Shown in pieces: positions 1 to 12,677 of a DNA stretch of 64,000 bases (positions are counted from its first letter, which is position 1; each line of letters starts with the position of its first letter). This DNA comes from Opisthorchis felineus (lineage: Eukaryota; Platyhelminthes; Trematoda; Opisthorchiida; Opisthorchiidae): NCBI GenBank assembly GCA_004794785.1, contig SJOL01001962.1:282564-346563 (forward strand), written 5' to 3'. The translations under genes and the position numbers were made by a program. The notes below the pieces were generated by a model that saw only the letters and a list, made by a program, of their open reading frames with translations, searched no databases and was not told the origin of the DNA.

Positions 1-3000
1 GCCCAAATCACCTTGCCGATTAGCTAGGCTTTAACCAAACGGTAGAGTAGACCGAAATGTAAGTTGCTAGAGGTCAGTCCTTGTGGTATCGAACGTGTTA
101 TGACTTAAGTGAATATGTGCTTCAGCTCACTATAAGAGTCAAATGCTTTCAGTCGGCACGTGCTTTTACGATGAACAATGTCACTGAAACGGTTCACTTT
201 TTTTGTGATACATTTCGTAGAATAAACTACCGCTTGCCTTTTATTTGATGACAAATACTGTTACCTTGGTGTGTTGAATGCGCTGTTCACCGAGCTAAAT
301 CAGCTCGGAATGTTTGCAACATCTACAGCCTGAGTTACTTCCAGGCAGCATCAAATATAAAAACTAATCACCGCAAGAGTTCCTCCCATTTCGGTTCACG
401 GACAAAGAAAACAACACTTCAGCCAGGCTAGGGATTGTCCCGTTTGTCAACACTTTGAAATCCGAGCTACGTTTCATTGCTCCAAAAGTGCTTGTTCTTT
501 TAATTGTCCTCTCTTGAACATGTTTGCTCCGTGAGTTGAGTAAAACTTTCTTTGGGACTTTTCAGATGGGTAGAAACACGAGGGCTGGATCAGTGTACCC
601 GAGACCCAATAATTTTTCTTTCTGATATGTAAGTGAAATGCGATCTTGCCAGTTGGGTAGACGCATGAATGACTTTTTGGGGCATATCCGACGAAAACAT
701 TGACAAAAAGACCTACGCTTTATTTGTGATCGGTAAGCATTTGTATCAAATCACAACTATTGGGTTGTTGAATATACTGTCCGTATCTAGATCAAGCACA
801 AAGTGATGCACACAAACAGATCCTGGGGAAAATTATGGCTGAGCCGTCGTGCCTATGCTCTCCCGAGGCTCTTGTTTTTGGTCTACTTATCGTCTATCCA
901 ACTTTTCAATTGTTGAACCAAGGCAAACTCAATACCAGTGCTTGAAAACTCGCAGTAGTTTTTTTGAGTAAGTCATCAACGCGAAGCGATCAGATACAAT
1001 ATTCTTTGCCATGACAACTGGTGATCAACTTAATCAGATTTACCAAAAAAAGTCGGTCATTTCCCCCTCCTCTCAAACCGATATCCATTATTCTAGCACT
1101 AAGCCATTGCTGAAGCTGCCAAAACAAACGGCACACAAAAAATCACGCTGGCGAGTTTATGTTTGATTGAGTTGTCTCAGGAGTTTCAAGTAGTTGTCCA
1201 AAGGGTGGATTTGATCTTCCTTTAGAGTTGAGAATTCGATTCCGTTTTTAGATACCAGTTACCCTTAGTGTAACGTATCTTCAAGTGATGTTCTGTTACC
1301 AAACCTTCACGTAAAACCTCGAGAACATTGAATCTTGACGTACTTGGCGTTGAAAGCGAAGCTACGAATTCGTCGTGAAAATTCTGAAAAAGAAAACCTA
1401 TCCAGAAAGTGACTGGCAGATTCTCGTCAATCAATTGCTTTTTCGCGTGCAAGGGGCATAAATGATTTCTACATCTTGCGTGTTTTGACGGACCGATGGT
1501 GAAATACCGCGCACAGGTGAAGCCATGTAAATTGTATACAGTACCAAACTGGCAGGCATACATTTTGGCCGCTCTCCGTGCTGTCCAGCTGAACTGAAAG
1601 CATTGAAAGTCAGACGAGCGATATCACTTGACAGGCCCAAACTTTTTCGGTAAATAGTTCATGCATCAAAAACAGCTTACGGTTTTCTGTGTTGTTGCCA
1701 TACAAATATGCAGTTATGTGAAAACGCAAATTTAGTATTTCTTTCGACACCAATTCCAGATATGACAAACTGTTGCATAGTATGGTCTACAGTCAACATA
1801 CCCTTCCAAATATAAGTGGGATTTCCGGTTTTTAGAAAACGCTCTTCCTAACTTCCCGGGAAGGCCCGACGAAAGGGAGAGGCAAGAAAAGTTTTACACG
1901 GCAAATCTGAGCAATTTAGGTTGTAAGGATAAACATCACTGTGTGTGTGACGTCCAGATGTTTTAAATTAGTCTCAGTTAGGTGAACAATAATCCCGAAA
2001 TAGAACCAGGAATACATTTTCTCTACTTTGCGGACAGTTCAAAGGATCCCGTATTCGCAGTGTTGACTGCACAAACTGACCAAAGCCAACTTGTTGATAC
2101 CTCGACGTCCGAATCAAGCAAAGTTTACGAAATGAAATTTCAGTTCAGTTTAGCATAAAGGAAAATATCTTAAATACACTGCCTCAAATTTTCAGACTCA
2201 CTTTCGGAGCCACGTCTGGTTAAAAAACGATTATCTGGCTTTGTGGTTGTAGCGTATGAAAAAATCTGACATTACCGGAAATCCGTTATAACTTGCGCTC
2301 CACTGTTGGCATGGAAATAGCCGTCAAAAAACACCAAAATATGTATCAAACATCATTTCCGCGAGGTTTACGATTTTCTTGCAATCTTTCACAATCCAGC
2401 ATATTGACGTTGCGTCAGCCCCAGTCGTTTGTATGGAACTTCATATGTGGTCACCCACAGAACGAATTTTGTATACCTATTATCAGCGGGCGTCCGACGG
2501 ATTAACCTGTAGTACTCAGAAATCTGTCCTGGGTATTAGACAGTCATACATATGATCTATATACATGTTTCAATTACGCGGACAGGAAATCTTTCAGGCC
2601 ATGTTGCGTAGCTAATATGCATTGGTGATAGTGATTTTTTAGAACTTTGATGTGGCAAGTTAGCGAAAGGCTAAAGATAGAAAAAATTGCAATTCAGTTA
2701 TATAGCGATTCAGATTGAGAGGATTCTTTGGACTTATTTGTTAAACACATCTGCTACTGATTCAGGTGCCTGTTAAAAACTATTCACGTTGTAAAGTGGG
2801 ACCTGAAGGTTGCTTGCAATCTGAGCAAAAACCATTCCAGTAAAAGATTGTTGTCCCATTCCGACCGTGGATATTAACCACTTTCATGGTTCTCCAGTTG
2901 GCTACTTTTATGTTTCATGGGTTGCTTGAAACTCATCTGGTGTTAGTCGACTGTAGACCATGGTCCCTTTAAAAATGTGGAAAACAGAAGCAAAACGGAC

Positions 3001-6000
3001 TACAAAATCCCCTTACGATTTGGTGGGCAGGGTTACTCGTATAACCCATATTACCCCGAATAAATATCCTAAAATCCACAGGTGTTCATTAAAATATTGT
3101 ATCACTCGTGCAAAACACTGTTAACCAAAATTTTGTTACAGCTATCTTGAGGGCAAAACTCTGGTAATTTTCAATCTGGTCTATGAGATCAATTGTCCTA
3201 TCCAAAATTTAGGACCCATTTTCATGAAGAATTTTTGGGGACCAAAGCGGTTTATTGCCAAGCAACAATGATATATGTTGCAAGCCTAAAATTAGTCTAA
3301 GTCTTCTGCAGCTCCTGCATAGAATAGACCGTCATCATCATATGAAATTTTTTAAATAAATGAAGAAGATCAGAAGATTTATGTTAAGCTAAAACTTTTG
3401 TTCAAACCGTGGTTCATTGTTATCGAAGCACATCCATCCTTTTTGAAAATTCGGGGAATAAACTAATATACTTCTTGCGTGTTCTTTCTACGTCTGCGGC
3501 TGCCAGGTAACCATGTATGTATGTTTCCTATGCATGTTTTCTAATAAAGCACAAAACATATACTGCTCGATGAAACAAGCAAGTAGTTCACTTACAGCTC
3601 AGGTAACTAGATAATCAAACTCTGCCTCTGACGATCGATGAGCAGACGTAAACGTTTCGGAATTGTACGGTGTTTATTTGGGGTTCCGCAAAAACGTGAC
3701 CTCGCAGGTCAAAGTGTAGTTTGTTGGCTTGGCAATAACATGGATTGAAACCAACAAACGGGGATTAGGACGGGCACTTTTTGTTGACGTTCACTTCCGT
3801 AATTAACGAAGGTTGCCAGCCTCGCGGATTCAATGAGGGTCGTAAATGAAGTGGACCAATAAATACCAAAATATGTTCATTCCCAAACAAAACCTTGCAA
3901 AAACCTTGCAAAACCGAACGAAGCAGAGGTTTCTCTTTGAGACAACCATGCTCAAGAATACACACAAGAATAGCAGTTTAAAATAAACCTGTTGTGGGCC
4001 ATTTTGAATGCTTAACGGCTGGTTTTATTTTTCCAGCATAATTTCCACACGATAAATGCAGATATCACCAGGACCTATCATTGTGATACAAAACTGAACT
4101 TAAATTGTAGGCTTTTTTGGCCCTATTCTATCACATAGCACCTGTATAAGACATCACAGTTATTAACGTGCCAACATTTTTCCTCCCATTCACTGTCCAG
4201 AAAAATGGCGAAATAAGTGACCTGGAGATAGAATTCTACTGGGAATCTTTACTTTGGTATTAGTTTTTTCCACAGTCAATTGTAAGAAAAAGACGCCCGT
4301 GGTAGGGAAGAATAAACGTGAATGCCTTCGTTACAATTACGCTGCTACATTTAAAGCCATAAAAGGCTTGTGGGTACCAGCAACCAAAATGCTCCCTCCT
4401 TCAGCTGCCTGTCGCATTTGCAGGCGGGCTATTTATTTGTTAGATAAGCAACGAATGCTTGAAAATTCATGGTAGCCTTTAATCCTTATACTCGTTGTTT
4501 ACACATTTCTAAAAAGTCGCCCAACTGTTGATCCGTGATTTCAACATGTCCAAAAATTCACGGAATAACTAAGGTTATAAAAAAGCACTAACGCATTAAG
4601 CCATTACAAAAGAGTCTTGTTTTAGTAGTTTTTATAACCAACTGAATTAGAGGCTAAACGAAATTGTATCCAGATAATTAACCTTTTGTTTAAGCCCACA
4701 GCAGCAGATAAACGCATCGTTAATTTGGGCGTAAATGGCCACCAGATTAGTAGTACCCACTTAAAAGGTTATGCTGTGCACCTTGTTGGTATGCTGTTTT
4801 GGAAAATTGTCCCGGAATCTGATAGGTAGCACAGAGGCTTCTGCTAATTTTGACGTTATCCAAAGGAATATAACATCAAGCGGTCGGCGGCCAAAAAATT
4901 TGTCGATATGTGTAACAATATCTTTACGTCAGTTTTATTTAGACGATCAACACCGCTAAATTATACAAATCCTAACTGGTCCAGGGTTTTTTCTGGCAGA
5001 ACCCAGTAATCCTGTGCTCGAATCAAGTAAAGATTCGCCTTGTAATATACGAGGTTCAGAACAAAAAATGCATACTGAGAGTAAATTTGTTTTCATCACT
5101 CACCTGCCGAGCGATTCGAATTTAATATATGTGAAACCTATCTACTCTAAAGTTTTCGTTTTGGCTTATGAATGCTCTCTCTCTAAATGCTAACGGAAAA
5201 ATTTTATTCGAAGTGAAAAATATGAAAGTAGTTGAATTTTGTCTGGTTTTGTTACAATGTTGCATTACTCGCAATCTACTTGTTGCCTTAGAGGCAGCTG
5301 AAACACACAGACCAAACGTTCCAGTCACAAATAACTCCTGGGCGATTAAAATCCATAGAATTAAACAGCGACTAAGGAAAACAAACCTATATTCTAAAAC
5401 GGATAAGCTGAGATACCCAAAAGATAAAAGGGTATGCGTAGCTCTTCTTTGGTCACCTGCATCCTTTGAAATGTTTCCCTGAATAGATGGAATATCCCGT
5501 GATGTTTTATTTACCTCGGAACTATCTAATCTTCAAAGAGTGTCATATACTTCTGCCAGTACCTTAAAGTATGATCTCCGGCGTCCCAGAAAATTATGCT
5601 GTACGAGCACATGGAAGTAGGACCACTTGATATCATAAAACATACCCACTCAAGCGCACTTTGTACAGCCCAAGAAATTATTAGCTTAGTAATGCAGATA
5701 TCACCCATGCAAATATGGTGCTTCACCACACGACTTTACGTTTGACTCATTGAGAAAAAAAGTCCTACTATACGTGTTATTTTTTAAAATAATTCCGACA
5801 CTTCACCTAACGTTGGTATCACTTTCAGCAAACTTGACCTTTCTCTTGGTATGCGGCTGCTAGCATTCTTTCGCTACTGGAAAGTAAGATTTTTCGTGCA
5901 TGGTATGACAGGTAGTGATTATTTTTCCGATGGCTGAGAAGAATATACCGAACAAGTATTTTATAACCAAATGGTAGTACAAGGGAAGTGACGAGCTACG

Positions 6001-9000
6001 CTAAGTATTTCATGCCACCCGTTTTATGTCTGTAGGTATGTTGAACAGATATCACGATGTTTTTACGTTCCAAAGGAATTTAGTGATGTTCTGAGTGCAT
6101 TAAATGTTAACCGTCTAGTTCGCATTTACCACGCCGTTGCATAAACGAACCAGACGTTCTTAGAAGAACATACTGAAGATGGCAAGCGACACACATTTGA
6201 TAACATTACACTATACAAACATTTAGTTGCTTATGATTATGGTATTTTAAAGTTTCGGTTGAGATTTCATTGTACAAATTAAACCAACCAGTGCCGAAAA
6301 TTGACGAGTGCAAATAACTTAGCACCCATCACAGTCGTATACACAATGCATCATACCTCTGTTGGGTTCAAATCGGCGGCCTTTCGAAAAGAAATCAAAC
6401 AACACGAAATGATGATGTGTAGCAGATCAGCGTGCAGTTCTCTTTGCCCATCGTTCCCATTTCTTTATCACATAATTACTGGCCTTTTGGGTAAAGACTG
6501 CTTGAAAAATCCGCATGAGTCGTTTCCATCTCGGTGGAAGTACATGGAAATTGTAGATAATCGAAGAATTTCGTAGTTCTCATCAGGTGCAAGTAAGTGT
6601 AACTCATATAAGTTCGTAGCATTAGTTGAAAAATAGAATACCACAGAATATATGACTGCTTTGAAGCCCTCACGTCTTCCTCTGTTATCCAGAAACACCG
6701 TATATCTGATCATTATTGGTGGGAATCACCATCACAAACATTCACTTCAGGTTTTTTGAGTTTACCCTGAATCCACCGGTTCACTTTGGTAGCAGGCCTG
6801 AAAAATACGTGTCACTACAAAAATACTGGATTTTCTAGCCATTAGAAGGTTTTGGTGCTATATTAGGTTTAATTTCGCAATAATCCCACTGTTCTTGTAG
6901 CAAAATGTTATAGTTTGGAAATGCTCATCCAAAATTTGCGAATCTGAATATATTTCGTTATTCTGCGGTGTCTACCACTGAGTAATAGAACAGAGATGAG
7001 ACAACACAAGAGTGCTTAACATTTGTTCAGAAGAAGACGATAAAAATCTCAACGTACAATCCCAATGGAGCTTCAAAATGTGCCCAATTGATGCCGACAG
7101 TAGATTTTGCACTTAACTTGATCTTTTATTCAAAAAGTGTCCATTCAAGAATACATTTAAAATGCGAACCATATTAGATGTACTCAGCAATTTGGGAAAC
7201 AGGCGCCGTATTTTATGTAAATGAAATGTGATCGCACTGCCATTCAGCCACTCGAGGGTAAAATGCGAGATGTCTGACTACATACCGGTTGGACGTGCTT
7301 GTGAATATTTTCGGGGGTTTGTGAAGCAGCTGATATCTCCTAAGTCGGATAAAACAGCATACTCAACTAGAGAAAAGGTGAATACCTTCGCCACATTCTT
7401 ATCCGTTCGTCGGTATGCAGAATTTTCTCAATGAAACCTTTGCGATAAAAGGTTTGTCGAGTGATTACAACTGATAGAAGCATTGACTTACATACTCCGC
7501 TTTGGTCGAAGCCTAGTCCGAATGCCTTTAGCTTTAGAACAGCTAGCTAACGAGCGTTATTCTCCAATAAAACCATCTACACAGATTTCATGTGCGCTGG
7601 CGTGCAAAGTTGTCCGCATCCGTGTGGTGAGAAGTTAAAAATAATTTCTCAATGCAGAGTTGCATTTTGCGCCAAGATATTCTCTGCCGTTATTTCCATC
7701 ATATAAACTGGTTAACTTTTCTCGCACACTGAGGGATTTTGCAGCCCTAGTCCGTTTGACGAACGACTTATTACTATTGACAGCTTAGTTGACTTGCCGT
7801 TCTGTAAAAAACTGAATTCCGCCGGTGAAATCTCCAACTGTCAGAATGGTAATCCTATCCGGATGCAGTTGTGTCCATCTGGTTTTAAGACAGGATGCGT
7901 TTGTACCATGTGATAGCTGAATGAAAAACGCAATTACCTTGAACGATTGTTTATGACCAACTATCAAGGGTACAACAAGTGTAAAAACACTGATATATGT
8001 ATGTAACATCAGTAAAACAGAATCATTTTAAAAACACTAGATTAAAGCCAATCATATGACCTTCATGCATTTCAAAGAGCCTTTTCATTTTTTTAGCGAT
8101 TAACAAGTAGACCCATCGCCCAGAGTCTTCTATGCCTGTTTGCTACAATAAGATCAGTCACGAGTTTTTTCCTGGTTGAACATAATCAATTCCTCTTGAC
8201 TTTTGATTACCCTAAGTTCTATGCAATGGTACCGTAATAAAGGCCAATCGCCGATTAGTTTCGTGAACTAACTTTTAACAGTAATAAAGTCGGCAAAACT
8301 CAAATGGTTTTTCGCTGCTTTTTCCGAATATGCAAACAAGTTAGTTTTTCATCTAAGGCCCAAGTATCTGAAAACCTATTGTTGGAGTGAATGTGCGGTA
8401 CAATAAAATAATATGATAGGTTTTTTGAGGGGCAAGTTTACGTTTAAAATGCAAAACCTACTCTAATGTGGATATCACCTTATCTGTTCCTCTAGTTTTC
8501 AAAAGTCACGAAATATTTAGAGCTTATATTTTTTATGCCCTTAAATTATTGATTATTCTTTTTAGCACGTCACTAGTCAATATGCCTCTCAGATTTTCTA
8601 AAATGTTAAAGGTCTAAATGGTCGATCGGTCACTAGTAAGTCTACTCAAATTAAACTCACATAGCGTAGCACTGGATATAACGAATTCGGTACTTCAGGG
8701 CATTATAAAGCCTCAGCTGGCACGTATTCAGATATTCAGTGGATCAATGGTCGTTCAGTTAGAGACCAATTCAATCTTGGATGTGGAAAACATAGCGATA
8801 TGTAAGCTACTGTATCAAACTAGCGAACAAAATCTGTTTACTAAGAAATTACAGGTAAAAAAGAAACCATGATTTTACCCTTCCATACAAATAATCCTTT
8901 TGCCAACAGAGGTGACGGTGAGTAAAGTGGATGTTGCTTTGGGTTCGCCTGTAGTTTCTTTTCTTGTCAACACGATTACGCAATCATCATTTTCGCAGTC

Positions 9001-12000
9001 TTTTTGATCTATGACCCACCATTGGTGAGGCGGATATGATACTTTTAACTACCGCAAAGAATAAATTCATTACACGTGATGGCAGCTTGCATTTCTTTAT
9101 GCGTTTATGGTTGGAGAATAGACGCAAAAGGCCGGCAAATTTAAAGCACGTATTTCTGTTTGATGGCCCCAAATTCAATCACAGAGCGGCCAAACTTTAT
9201 TTATTGTGGAGCCATTGGTACGTGTTAGAGTAAACAAACTAAGTTAACACCCATTTGTAATGAAAGAACTATACTTATACGATACCGCAAAAAGTTTCAT
9301 AAAATACTACAAGGATGGTGTTTTTACACCAATTCAGTCTCCTTGTTTGTCTCCTCGGCCTTAAGTGAACTTCCCCAACATTATTAGTGCTAACGCAATC
9401 GCCAACGACAGCTCAGTAAACGAGGAGTAAATATCATGAAGTCAACAAGAAAATGATTCTTTATTCACAGGCATGCTTTTTTTAAATATAACTTTTTGAA
9501 ACGCTTCCGCTGTCAGGGCTAAAAAATGGGCTTCATCCAGGGAAAACAGTTGATTTAAACCGTTTCTTCGTCTGGTCAAAAACCAGACTGTCACGTGGTT
9601 CAAAGCATGATTTGCACTGGTGGTTCTATGCAATATATTTGTAAATATTTATGTTTTGTGGTGATACTGAAGGAAATAAATGACATTTTAAAATGCGGCA
9701 ACTTGCGCGCGCATGAAGTTTTTGATATTAAGGCGAACCGGTGTGTTCAAGCGGAAGGTACTAACCGCCTAAATGGTGAAACAACTAAAACCCTGGATGG
9801 AAAAAGTGTGGCCCTACATAAAAGTACAACAAACAGCGCTGAAAAAGTTACGGTGTATACAATATTTTATATTAGTTGCACACTAAAAATATGTACTTCA
9901 AAATCTTGGATTCAAACATTTGCCCCACACCTAACGTTTGATGTATTTCAAATGTTCCGATTTGGAGTGCACCGAACAATATTTATTGCAGAAAACGTAC
10001 TCGCCCCAAATATGATGAAACCGCATGACATGGCACAGTTTTCCGATTATTTCACTGAGCGATTTAGCAATTAATCATCGGAACATTTTATTCACGTAGT
10101 AAATCTACTGACTGCCGATGTGAGGAAACAACAAAAACAGCTGAAATAACGGCGTGTCTTCACCAGAGCATTTTACGAAATTTCTAGATTTACAGTCCCT
10201 ATAATAACATACCTGGCAAAAAATTACACAAAATCATATTATCAAACATTCAGGATAAGTTTATTCACTGTATTAAGTTTTTACTTATCTATATTGAGCT
10301 CCTCTGTTTTCGGAGGGCGATTTAATGGTGGTCGGTGTTCTCTTCTCCAACATTACTCATGGTCGCAGGAGTTGTCGAATGTAGATGCAGGCAAGAAAAA
10401 ACATGCATTCTGATAGCAGTTTCTCGTAGAATTCTCAAAAGTCGAAAGCGTTCGTCTAAAACTATGGTACTTGGGTATACATTTTACAAACGTGTGGATG
10501 GACTGAGTAGCCATACAGGCTAGGGAGATGATAAATATCAGTCGCATACAGACGTTTGAAGTGAAGAAAACACGCCCGGTGCAAAATTGTATGTATGATA
10601 CTTAGCTCAGTTTCGTTTGACGTTTTGAATTTGTCGTAGGACTGGCCAACCACTCATAGGTGAACAATGGTGCGCAAATATCTGTCTTCTAAAGGTGAGA
10701 TTACTTATGACATGGTATTATTAAATGGCTTGCTTATGTTGCAATTAATATATCATGACCAGCTTATCATAACCAGTAGCCTAGCGATCTCTGCTTCCTC
10801 AAAAGCTCGATATGGTCAGTCATAAAGCCAAACGATATGCATCTAATCCGACCTCGAATGGTTTGTTGGTCCCTGTTTCCAAATATTGTCTACTTCAGAT
10901 ATATGGCTAATCCACAATGATTTCCTTCTTGAAACCTTGTCTAACATTACGTCAACTGATAAAGAGCTTAGTAAGAACTTGGCAATTGGGACCATTTTTT
11001 GCTGCTTTCCTAGACTGATAAACATCGCATAATGAGGTGGACTGAATTTTCAGTTGGTGCAACCGCGTCATATTATCCAGAAATTAATACTCTGCGATCC
11101 TATCTGGTATCACAAAAAAATGGTAAATGGTGACTGCCAGCCTAATAACTGCTAGATGACAGCCATTATTAATAGCAATTTTTTATCGGCTTCTGTGTGA
11201 ATATCGTAAAATAGTTACGAGTGTGACTTAATTGCTTGAGGAAGTCAGATTATGCTGAAATGCAAATCCGCCCCAATCGGTTGCACACTGATTCTTTACG
11301 TCTCCGGCCGAGACATGACTGCAGCTCTGCTTGAAGAAATACAACCTTCTGAGTCATTTCAAATATGCTATGGTGAGTGTAGAAGTATTTCAAGCACTAT
11401 ACTTAGCATGAACCAGGATAAATTCACAAAGACCTTACTTGTGCTGGACCCTTACGTGGCCAATTTTCAGGAGAATATTCATAGCCATGTAAATGGAAGT
11501 TAAAAACTCTGGTAGATTTTGCAGATTGTTAAGTTCAATCCATCTACACCATACAATTTCTCATCATCATCAACATCGACAGCATGAGATCAGTGTTCAA
11601 CACCGATGCTTCAGTGCCGTACATCCAGAAATACCATCAGCCAGCAGAGAATAAGCTCAGGTTAACCTCAAGTTGTCCGTTAATTTTGATAAAGACTGAT
11701 TTAATACAAATGTTAAGGAAGTTAATAAAATCTTCCACTGTCAAATAGTGCGTGCTTAAATTTATTGACAGTCGTGATACTTGAGTGCCTTTCTTAAACG
11801 TGCCGCGGGACAAATATAAATAATTTGCATGAACTGCATAACTGCTTTATCGGCATAGAGGGCATAATATTAACGTGGATATCATGTCAATGGCTATCAC
11901 ACCAATAGTCATCCCTAACACTATATAACAACCTCTAATTTTCTGTGAGGAAAAATATTACAGGTCAACAGAAACAAACACAGGAACGATGCGGGCACAG

Positions 12001-12553
12001 AGATGAGGTGGTCAGTAATATTAATTGATAGGCTTTTTACGGAGTACCATTGTTTTTGGTTCACATAAAGCTTGCCTCATCTCACCTCTAACTATTAATC
12101 CTAATGAAATACAATCTTAGTAGCGACCAAAATGCGCAAAATCAATGAACCATCTGTTTATCCCGATTGGAAAAACGAAACCGCTTCAAGATATTTGACG
12201 CGGTTTATTATACTCCGAGAAACCGATTCTAATCCTCAATGTTACTGATGAATGAGAGGATTGACGTAACTTCTTGTGAGACTGTTATTTCTAACATAAG
12301 TTAGAGAGGCTATAATGCAGGTGATCTACAACACTGCCGTCAAAGTACTACAGAACTGGGACAGAAAATATTTTCTCCCTGTGAAATGCTATATCAAAAT
12401 TATCCGCCACCGATTAAATCCCTCACTAAGTTATACCATAGATATCCATCTAAGGGTTGCATAGCAGTGATCGGTTTTTGACTTCTGACCACTCGGGGCT
12501 ATAAATGTCTCCACAACTAAACATGTACGTAAAATATTTCCTTCTTCTTCCAG
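1..12553. other. Region upstream of the first assigned kinase exon; no confident gene
   Basis: The sequence is AT-rich with only short open frames on both strands. Since introns of this gene reach 13 kb, it may be a single intron or may hide small ectodomain exons. Weak candidates with splice-like borders are at 566-628, 4201-4256, 8665-8801 and 11249-11372; an open frame without clear borders is at 1982-2155. None shows a diagnostic domain. A short direct repeat of ccttgcaaaa occurs near 3893-3915. Confidence 0.6.
8665..8801 (+). CDS. Candidate ectodomain exon with a beta-propeller-like reading (speculative)
   Basis: The frame reads VALDITNSVLQGIIKPQLAR, then IQIFSGSMVVQLETNSIL and DVENIAI, ending at a good donor (gtaagc). 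The alternation of VALD, a hydrophobic pair, IQIFSGS and a final IAI resembles one blade of the YWTD-type propellers present in ROS ectodomains. It lacks the YWTD residues themselves, and the acceptor (cacatag) has almost no pyrimidine tract. The exon would end with one base, the phase the 12554 exon needs, but intervening exons would be expected. A chance open frame remains quite possible. Confidence 0.25.
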
Positions 12554-12677
12554 CTGATGTGCCTTCAATGCCCCTCAATTTGCAATATCACTACCTGCAA
12601 GACAATGATTACTCCCTCGAATGGACGCCTGGTCCTGATAACGGAGAGCCGATTATCACATATATACTCAAAATCAA
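12554..12677 (+). CDS. ROS1: Kinase gene exon: first half of the membrane-proximal fibronectin III domain
   Basis: The exon is bounded by a good acceptor (cttcttcttccag) and the donor gtaagt. It begins with two bases of a split codon and ends with two. It reads DVPSMPLNL, then [20 protein letters not shown]: the usual FN3 opening (P-x-x-P), the strand B tryptophan after E, and the PDNGEPI turn leading into strand C. The phase requires an upstream exon that ends with one base. It is the most 5' exon I can assign with confidence. Confidence 0.88.

Noticed and set aside
4201..4256. Short frame KNGEISDLEIEFYWESLL after an excellent acceptor
   Set aside because: Only 56 bases, with a poor donor (gtatta) and too little sequence to assign to FN3.
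9595..10074. 159-codon open frame on the plus strand
   Set aside because: No family resemblance, no splice context and AT-rich composition like its surroundings; likely chance or an old repeat.
11249..11372. Exon candidate reading LLEEIQPSESFQICY before gtgagt, which looks like FN3 strands E-F
   Set aside because: The phase fits the 12554 exon, but joining them would omit FN3 strand G, and the acceptor (gaggaagtcag) has no pyrimidine tract.
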